From the NCBI GenBank assembly GCA_963977675.1, contig CAXBPY010000027.1, positions 1-37,608 of the forward strand: a stretch of 37,608 nt of DNA, written 5' to 3'. The position numbers and the translations under genes are program-made. Positions 32,617-37,608 of the stretch are shown in pieces. This stretch comes from CAXBPY01 sp003455275. GTDB lineage: Bacteria > Bacteroidota > Bacteroidia > Chitinophagales > UBA10324. Numbering within the stretch: position 1 is the first letter of the stretch; each line of letters opens with the position of its first letter. The notes beneath the pieces were generated by a model. That model saw only the letters and a program-made list of their open reading frames with translations. It did no database searches and was not told where the DNA came from.

Positions 32617-33216
32617 ATGGAAACCGCTGAAATTGTTCCTGTAAGTGTATATACTGAAATGACTCCCAACCCGGAGACCATGAAATTTGTAACAAACAAA
32701 ATTTTGCTCCTTGATAATTATGTTGAGTTCAAGGATATTGAATCAGCAACCGATTCTCCGTTGGCTATTGAATTGTTTGCCTTTCCATTTGTGAAAGGGG
32801 TATTTTTTATGAACAATTTTGTTACGGTAACCAAGGATACTTCCGCTGACTGGATGGAAATTTCAATTCCGATTAAAGATTTTCTTAAAAATTATTTTGA
32901 TGAAGGTAAAGCTGTCTTCTCTACAAATTTCAAACTGGAAAAACCTGTTGAAGAAAAAAGTATTTCTACATCAGAAAATGAAACTGAAATTGTTTCGAAG
33001 ATAAAAGAGATGCTGGAGAATTATATAAAGCCGGCTGTAGAAATGGATGGCGGCGCCATTCAATTCAAATCATTCAACGCCGGAAAGGTTTCTCTTTTAT
33101 TGCAAGGAAGTTGCAGTGGTTGTCCGTCATCAACCATTACATTGAAAGCCGGTATCGAAGGATTACTCAAACGAATGATTCCTGAAGTACAAGAAGTGGT
33201 GGCAGAAGCCGAATAA
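32617..33216 (+). CDS. Nfu-type iron-sulfur cluster carrier
   Basis: A 199-aa protein with an Nfu N-terminal domain (about 10-95, starting YTEMTPNPETMKFVTNKILL) and a C-terminal NifU-like domain (about 122-195) with the cluster-binding CxxC C166-x-x-C169 in GSCSGCPSS, preceded by VEMDGGAIQF. It holds a Fe-S cluster at a dimer interface and hands it to target apoproteins in the cytoplasm. The two domains are joined by a short acidic linker. It converges on sucC with only ten bases between the stop codons. Confidence 0.93.
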   Translation: METAEIVPVSVYTEMTPNPETMKFVTNKILLLDNYVEFKDIESATDSPLAIELFAFPFVKGVFFMNNFVTVTKDTSADWMEISIPIKDFLKNYFDEGKAVFSTNFKLEKPVEEKSISTSENETEIVSKIKEMLENYIKPAVEMDGGAIQFKSFNAGKVSLLLQGSCSGCPSSTITLKAGIEGLLKRMIPEVQEVVAEAE

Positions 33217-33226
33217 TTATTCCGGT

Positions 33227-34423
33227 TTATTTTTCGTTTACCACCTTGCTTACTAGTTCAGCAGCTTCTTTCAAAAGAATAGCTGAGTAAACTTTTAATC
33301 CGCTTTTATCGATGAGGTCTTTTGCAATTTCTGCATTTGTTCCCTGCAAGCGAACAATAATTGGGACTTTTATTTCGCCAATATTTTTATAGGCATCTAC
33401 TATTCCTTGTGCTACACGATCACAACGAACTATTCCACCAAAAATATTTACAAGAATTGCTTTCACATTTTGGTCCGATAAAATAATTCTGAATCCGGCT
33501 TCAACTGTTTGTGCATTGGCCGTTCCTCCCACATCAAGAAAATTTGCAGGAGAGCCGCCGGCAAGCTTTATCATATCCATTGTTGCCATGGCAAGTCCGG
33601 CACCATTCACCATGCAGCCTACATTTCCATCCAGTTTAATAAAATTCAGATTGTATTTACTTGCTTCAACTTCTGTAGGATCTTCTTCTGAAAAGTCACG
33701 CAAATCCGGATAAGTATGATGTCGGAACATGGCGTTGTCATCCAAATTCACTTTTGCATCCACGGCAATGATTCTGTCGTCGTGTGTTTTCAACACCGGA
33801 TTTATTTCGAGCATAGATGCATCGCTGCTTACATAGGCAGTGTACATGTTAGAGACAAACTTCACCATGTTTCGGAAAGCTTCACCACTTAATCCAAGAT
33901 TGAATGCAATCTTTCGTGCCTGAAATGATTGCAACATTCCTTTCGGATCAACCCACTCCTTCTGAATTTTCTCCGGAGTTTTAGCAGCTACCTCTTCAAT
34001 CTCCATTCCGCCTTCGGTAGAATATATAATTACATTTTGTTTTTTCTCCCGATCCAGAAGTATGCTCATATAAAATTCTTTGCGCTGCTCGGCATCTCCT
34101 CCGTAAACATCCTGAGCTATCAAAACCTTGTTTACTTTTTTTCCTGCTGGTCCTGTTTGTGGAGTGATGAGCGTCATTCCAAGTATGTCTCCAACTTTTT
34201 CTTTTAGTTTTTCCATTGAGGTTGCCACTTTTACTCCTCCTCCTTTTCCGCGTCCCCCAGCGTGTATTTGTGCTTTCACCACCCAGCATTGTGTTCCTGT
34301 TGTTTGCTTCAGGCTTTCAGCTGCTTCAACTGCATCATGCAAAGTTGATACAGCAATTCCCTCCTGCACTGCGACTCCATACTTTTTAAGAATTTCTTTT
34401 CCCTGGTATTCGTGAAGATTCAT
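33227..34423 (-). CDS. sucC: Succinyl-CoA ligase (ADP-forming) subunit beta
   Basis: With SucD it converts succinyl-CoA, ADP and phosphate to succinate, CoA and ATP in the TCA cycle. The 398-aa length is typical. Visible motifs are MNLHEYQGKEILKKYGV, the ATP-grasp loop GGRGKGGGVKVA, LEINPVL, GNVGCMVNGAGLAMATMD and the phosphohistidine-facing FLDVGGTANAQTV. sucD is not adjacent; the neighbouring genes are convergent or divergent, so sucC stands alone, as is often the case in Bacteroidota. Confidence 0.97.
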   Translation of the reverse strand: MNLHEYQGKEILKKYGVAVQEGIAVSTLHDAVEAAESLKQTTGTQCWVVKAQIHAGGRGKGGGVKVATSMEKLKEKVGDILGMTLITPQTGPAGKKVNKVLIAQDVYGGDAEQRKEFYMSILLDREKKQNVIIYSTEGGMEIEEVAAKTPEKIQKEWVDPKGMLQSFQARKIAFNLGLSGEAFRNMVKFVSNMYTAYVSSDASMLEINPVLKTHDDRIIAVDAKVNLDDNAMFRHHTYPDLRDFSEEDPTEVEASKYNLNFIKLDGNVGCMVNGAGLAMATMDMIKLAGGSPANFLDVGGTANAQTVEAGFRIILSDQNVKAILVNIFGGIVRCDRVAQGIVDAYKNIGEIKVPIIVRLQGTNAEIAKDLIDKSGLKVYSAILLKEAAELVSKVVNEK

Positions 34424-34448
34424 TCTAAATATTTTTTTTTGAATTGGT

Positions 34449-34479
34449 CAAAAGTAACAGCAACGAATAATTGCGAAAG
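34449..34479 (-). promoter_or_regulatory. Probable sucC promoter
   Basis: -7 TACTTTTG at 34449-34456 (perfect TAnnTTTG) and a near -33 TTTC at about 34476-34479, with a 19-bp spacer. The 5' UTR would be about 20 bases. Confidence 0.5.
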
Positions 34480-34571
34480 TTTTCTAAATAAAAATTGAAC
34501 ACAAACTGATAATCGATTTTGAATTTGACGAATGACACAATCATTTATATTGCGATACATATTCAATAACC

Positions 34572-34814
34572 ATGAAAGAGGAAAAAGAAACTACCCCGCA
34601 GATTTTTCTGAACTACAAAAATTTTGAAATTCCTGAAGAAGGAATGCTTGGCTTGCTTGCGCTCGGTGATGTTGGATTGAAGTTATGGAGGAAGAAACGG
34701 AAAGAGACAGAAGTTGAAGCAAGCGAAATACCGAAGGGCGGGACCGGTGAGCTAAAGACTGAAGAAAGTGCAGATTCAAAAACTACGAACCCCGACTTAC
34801 CAACTACCAACTAA
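34572..34814 (+). CDS. Small hypothetical protein coupled to the AP-TPR-sulfotransferase gene
   Basis: An 80-aa soluble protein. Its N-terminal half (QIFLNYKNFEIPEEGMLGLLALGDVGLKLWRKKR) has a moderately hydrophobic helix followed by basic residues, which could sit at a membrane surface or bind the partner. The C-terminal third is low complexity, rich in Glu, Thr and Lys, and its last ten residues come from a 7-base tandem repeat. The TAA stop is followed directly by the ATG of the large fusion gene, so the two are surely co-transcribed and probably translationally coupled. No family is recognised. Confidence 0.7.
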   Translation: MKEEKETTPQIFLNYKNFEIPEEGMLGLLALGDVGLKLWRKKRKETEVEASEIPKGGTGELKTEESADSKTTNPDLPTTN

Positions 34815-34816
34815 AT
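34782..34816. repeat. Degenerate 7-base tandem repeat across the gene junction
   Basis: Units on the plus strand: ACTACGA, ACCCCGA, CTTACCA, ACTACCA, ACTAAAT. They encode the last ten residues of the 80-aa protein, its stop codon, and the first two bases of the next ATG. The unit is related to the reverse complement of the repeat at 32436-32470. Confidence 0.75.
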
Positions 34817-37364
34817 GAGAGTCGCAAAAAAAGTTTTACTCATCGGCTGGGATGCGGCAGACTGGAAAATAATTTCTCCGATGCTCGATGCGGGGCTCAT
34901 GCCAACACTCAACAAATTTGTTGAACAAGGCGTGATGGGAAATATGGCAACGCTCGATCCGCCGCTCTCTCCCATCTTGTGGACTTCTATCGCTACCGGA
35001 AAAACTGCTGACGAGCATGGAATACTTGGGTTTGTAGAACCTGACACTCAAACTATGAGTGTGCGACCGGTGAGTTCACGCTCGCGTCGCGTGAAAGCTA
35101 TTTGGAATATACTAACGCAACAAGGCTTGAAATCAAATGTAGTCGGTTGGTGGCCCAGCAATCCTGCGGAGCCCATTAATGGCGTGATGGTTTCCAATTT
35201 TTTTCAGAAAGTAAAAGCGAAATATGGTGAGCCGTGGGACATGCCTTCAGGCAGTGTGCATCCACACTCACTTGAACAACAGCTTGCAGAAATGCGTGTG
35301 CATCCGGGAGAATTAACCCTCGCTCACATTCTTCCTTTCGTTCCTGATGCATTGAAAGTAGATCAGGAGAAAGACAAGCATCTTTCTTCTGTTGCAAAAA
35401 TTCTTGCTGAATGTTCCTCCATTCATTGTGCAGCTACTTACCTGATGCAAAACACAGAGTGGGATTTCATGGCGGTTTACTTTGATGCAATTGATCATTT
35501 CTGTCATGGCTTTATGAAATTTCATCCGCCACAGCGAAAAAATATTCCTGAAAATTTTTTCAACCTTTATAAAGATGTAGTTCAGGGTGCATATCGTTTT
35601 CATGACATGATGCTGGAAAGATTGCTCCAACTCGCTGGTGAAGACACCACAGTAATGCTCATCAGCGATCATGGTTTTCATTCAGATCACCTGCGTCCGA
35701 ACCGAATTCCAAAGGAACCTGCAGGTCCTGCTTTCGAGCATGCACCTTATGGAATTTTTGCCATGCGCGGGCCTCATATAAAAAAAGATGAACGCATTTA
35801 TGGCGCAACTCTTCTTGACATTACTCCAACACTTATTACACTTTTTGGTTTGCCGGTTGGGAAGGACATGATTGGAAAACCACTCCTTCAATCATTCAAT
35901 AAAATTATTAAGCCGGCTTATATAGATAGTTGGGAAAAAATTCAGGGAGAAGCAGGCATGCTTCCTTCAGAAGTTCGGGAAGATCCGTGGGCTGCACAAG
36001 CTGCAATGGATCAACTTGTGGAATTGGGTTATGTAGAAAAACCCGGCGAAGACAAGGAGAAAGCCGTGAAAAAAATTCAGGATGAATCTCAGTTCTACCT
36101 CGCGCGCGTGCTGATGTATCGTAAGAAGTATGAAGATGCTTGTGTGATTCTTGAAAAAATATTTTCGGAGAGTCCTGAAAAACTCCGATTCGGTCTTGCG
36201 TTGCATGAATGCTATATGATATTAAAAAAAATAGCTGAGGCACGCTCGCTCATCGACAAACTCCGCACAAGTGAAGCATCAGAACTTGCCCGACTCGATT
36301 TGATGGAAGCCGGAGTTTTGATTGCAGAGAACAAGCCGCGAAAGGCAATGGAGTTACTCTTGAAAGCAGAACAACGCTCCTCTCATCTTCCATATTATTT
36401 CAATGAGTTAGGAAAAGTCTATCAGCGCATCGGTAAATGGCAGGAAGCAAAAAATGTTTATTCACGCGCCCTTGGTATCGACGCAAATAATTCCACAGCT
36501 CATCTCGGTATTGCGAGAAGCAACCTCCGGATGCGAAATTATTCCGAAGCAGCGGAACATGCACTGGCAGCAATCGGATTAATGTATAATCTTCCGCAGG
36601 CGCACTTTGTTTTATCTGAGGCGCTTTACAATCTCGGTGAAATGGAAAATGCTGCCATGGGATTTGAAATGGTTTGCAGCATGATTCCCGGTAGCCGTAA
36701 GGCACATCAGTGGTTAATAAAAATTTACAATGAACATCTTCACCAGCCTGAAAAAGCAAAAGAGCACGAGCTATTTATTATGGATAAAATAAAAGGAACC
36801 ATTACTGTGGTAAGCGGACTTCCGCGCAGCGGAACAAGCATGATCATGCAAATGCTTGATGCAGGAGGAAAAGAAATCCTTACAGACAATGTCCGTACGA
36901 GTGATAACAATAATCCGAAAGGTTATCTCGAATTTGAAAAAGTAAAAAGCATTGCCCGCGACAATAGCTGGATGAACGAGGCATCTGAAAAAGTGGTGAA
37001 GATTGTAGCGCCACTGTTGCCACACTTACCAGATGGCTATAACTACAAAATCATTTTCATGCAACGAGATATGGATGAAGTGTTGCGCTCGCAACAAGTA
37101 ATGCTTGGACAAAACCGCGCTGTGCGCCAGGAAGCTTACCCGGTAATGCTTGCAGAGGCATTTAAGAAACAAATGGAAAAAGCAGACGCATGGATTGCGC
37201 GAACCCCCGGAGCTGAGGTTTTAAAACTGAATTATACAGATGTAATCGCAAACCCGCTCGAAGCAGCGGAGAGCATTGCATCATTTCTCGATGAAGAATT
37301 AGATACAGAAAAAATGGCGGCGGCAGTAGATGAGAAATTGTATAGGAATAAAGTTAACAGTTGA
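34815..37364 (+). CDS. Alkaline-phosphatase-superfamily / TPR / sulfotransferase-like fusion
   Basis: An 849-aa cytoplasmic protein with three parts. Residues 1-360 are a type I phosphodiesterase/AP-superfamily domain: VLLIGWDAADW (D13), PPLSPILWTSIATGKTADEHGI (nucleophile probably S52; H68), DAIDHFCH (D227, H231), SDHGFHSDH (D285, H286) and a later H309 form the expected two-metal site. Residues about 390-655 are helical repeats, with clear TPRs at 525-625 (for example YYFNELGKVYQRIGKWQEAKNVYSRAL). Residues 660-849 are a sulfotransferase-like P-loop domain: VVSGLPRSGTSM (666-676) is the 5'-phosphosulfate loop and FMQRDMDEVLRSQ (748-760) resembles the 3'-phosphate-binding motif. A fusion of a phosphate or sulfate ester hydrolase with a sulfotransferase suggests making and removing an ester on one substrate. 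No signal peptide is seen. It converges on murC. Confidence 0.88.
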   Translation: MRVAKKVLLIGWDAADWKIISPMLDAGLMPTLNKFVEQGVMGNMATLDPPLSPILWTSIATGKTADEHGILGFVEPDTQTMSVRPVSSRSRRVKAIWNILTQQGLKSNVVGWWPSNPAEPINGVMVSNFFQKVKAKYGEPWDMPSGSVHPHSLEQQLAEMRVHPGELTLAHILPFVPDALKVDQEKDKHLSSVAKILAECSSIHCAATYLMQNTEWDFMAVYFDAIDHFCHGFMKFHPPQRKNIPENFFNLYKDVVQGAYRFHDMMLERLLQLAGEDTTVMLISDHGFHSDHLRPNRIPKEPAGPAFEHAPYGIFAMRGPHIKKDERIYGATLLDITPTLITLFGLPVGKDMIGKPLLQSFNKIIKPAYIDSWEKIQGEAGMLPSEVREDPWAAQAAMDQLVELGYVEKPGEDKEKAVKKIQDESQFYLARVLMYRKKYEDACVILEKIFSESPEKLRFGLALHECYMILKKIAEARSLIDKLRTSEASELARLDLMEAGVLIAENKPRKAMELLLKAEQRSSHLPYYFNELGKVYQRIGKWQEAKNVYSRALGIDANNSTAHLGIARSNLRMRNYSEAAEHALAAIGLMYNLPQAHFVLSEALYNLGEMENAAMGFEMVCSMIPGSRKAHQWLIKIYNEHLHQPEKAKEHELFIMDKIKGTITVVSGLPRSGTSMIMQMLDAGGKEILTDNVRTSDNNNPKGYLEFEKVKSIARDNSWMNEASEKVVKIVAPLLPHLPDGYNYKIIFMQRDMDEVLRSQQVMLGQNRAVRQEAYPVMLAEAFKKQMEKADAWIARTPGAEVLKLNYTDVIANPLEAAESIASFLDEELDTEKMAAAVDEKLYRNKVNS

Positions 37365-37377
37365 GCAGATTCAATAT

Positions 37378-37608
37378 TTATTTCTCATAATATTTCCTTA
37401 TCGGTTCCACCAACGCATCAATATCTCCTGCACCAACAGTTACAATGACTTCAGGTTTACAAGATGCGAGTTCACGAATAAGATTTTCTTTTTGGATAAC
37501 ATGAACATTCACTCCTTCCATCTTGTCACGAATCATTTCTGAATTCACACCGGGAATTGGCACTTCTCGTGCCGGATAAATGGGAAGAAGAAATATTTCA
37601 TGTGCTAA
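37378..37608 (-). CDS. murC: UDP-N-acetylmuramate-L-alanine ligase, C-terminal end (cut by window end)
   Basis: Only the last 76 codons are present, reading LAHEIFLLPIYPAREVPIPGV at the window edge and ending VIVTVGAGDIDALVEPIRKYYEK. LLPIYPARExPIPGV and the GAGDID motif are characteristic of the MurC C-terminal domain. MurC adds L-alanine to UDP-MurNAc in peptidoglycan precursor synthesis. The gene continues beyond position 37608, where other cell-wall genes would be expected. It converges on the fusion gene, 13 bases apart. Confidence 0.92.
   Translation of the reverse strand, partial: LAHEIFLLPIYPAREVPIPGVNSEMIRDKMEGVNVHVIQKENLIRELASCKPEVIVTVGAGDIDALVEPIRKYYEK

Overview
The window reads as a Bacteroidota chromosome segment, probably from an environmental lineage outside the well-known genera. 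Three things point there: two cell-surface proteins end in type IX secretion (T9SS) type A sorting domains, the promoters match the Bacteroidota form TTTG-N19-TAnnTTTG, and the CarB lacks its allosteric domain. Coding is dense, spacers are AT-rich, and Shine-Dalgarno sequences are essentially absent. No tRNA, CRISPR array, prophage or transposase gene was found.

Layout. Positions 1-946 hold the 5' part of a 16S rRNA gene (minus strand), with a leader and two tandem promoters up to 1214. Then come carB, a SET-domain protein, a possible tiny membrane protein, a DUF167 protein and a decapitated SprB-repeat/T9SS protein (all minus except the tiny one). A LOG-family gene (plus) follows, then a rodA/metallo-hydrolase pair (minus), kbl (plus) and a frameshifted lipoprotein gene. 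A phosphorelay cassette (hybrid kinase, receiver, pseudo-receiver) faces a secreted CotH-kinase protein. A YkuK-like gene precedes L31 type B, which is closed by a strong terminator and followed by panC-panD-UPF0104-rfaE2. A beta-barrel gene broken by a stop codon comes next, then a tightly overlapping minus-strand operon (hydrolase, glycosyltransferase, 86-aa protein, OppC-like permease). The plus-strand pair of Gfo/Idh dehydrogenase and LpxA-like acyltransferase suggests lipid A or surface-glycan work. The right end has a hypothetical exported protein, a secreted VWA protein, corA, an Nfu-type iron-sulfur protein, sucC, and a small gene abutting a fusion of alkaline-phosphatase-type, TPR and sulfotransferase-like domains. 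The 3' end of murC closes the window.

Main points of interest. (1) Short degenerate tandem repeats with a period of seven bases recur at nine loci, each with a different unit. Three of them sit inside genes. (2) The AP-TPR-sulfotransferase fusion and its coupled small partner are the best candidate for an undescribed enzyme system. (3) Three exported-protein genes are broken at or before the signal-peptide junction, by truncation, a poly-A frameshift and an in-frame stop. (4) The rRNA P2 promoter and the L31 promoter share an almost identical core and initially transcribed region.
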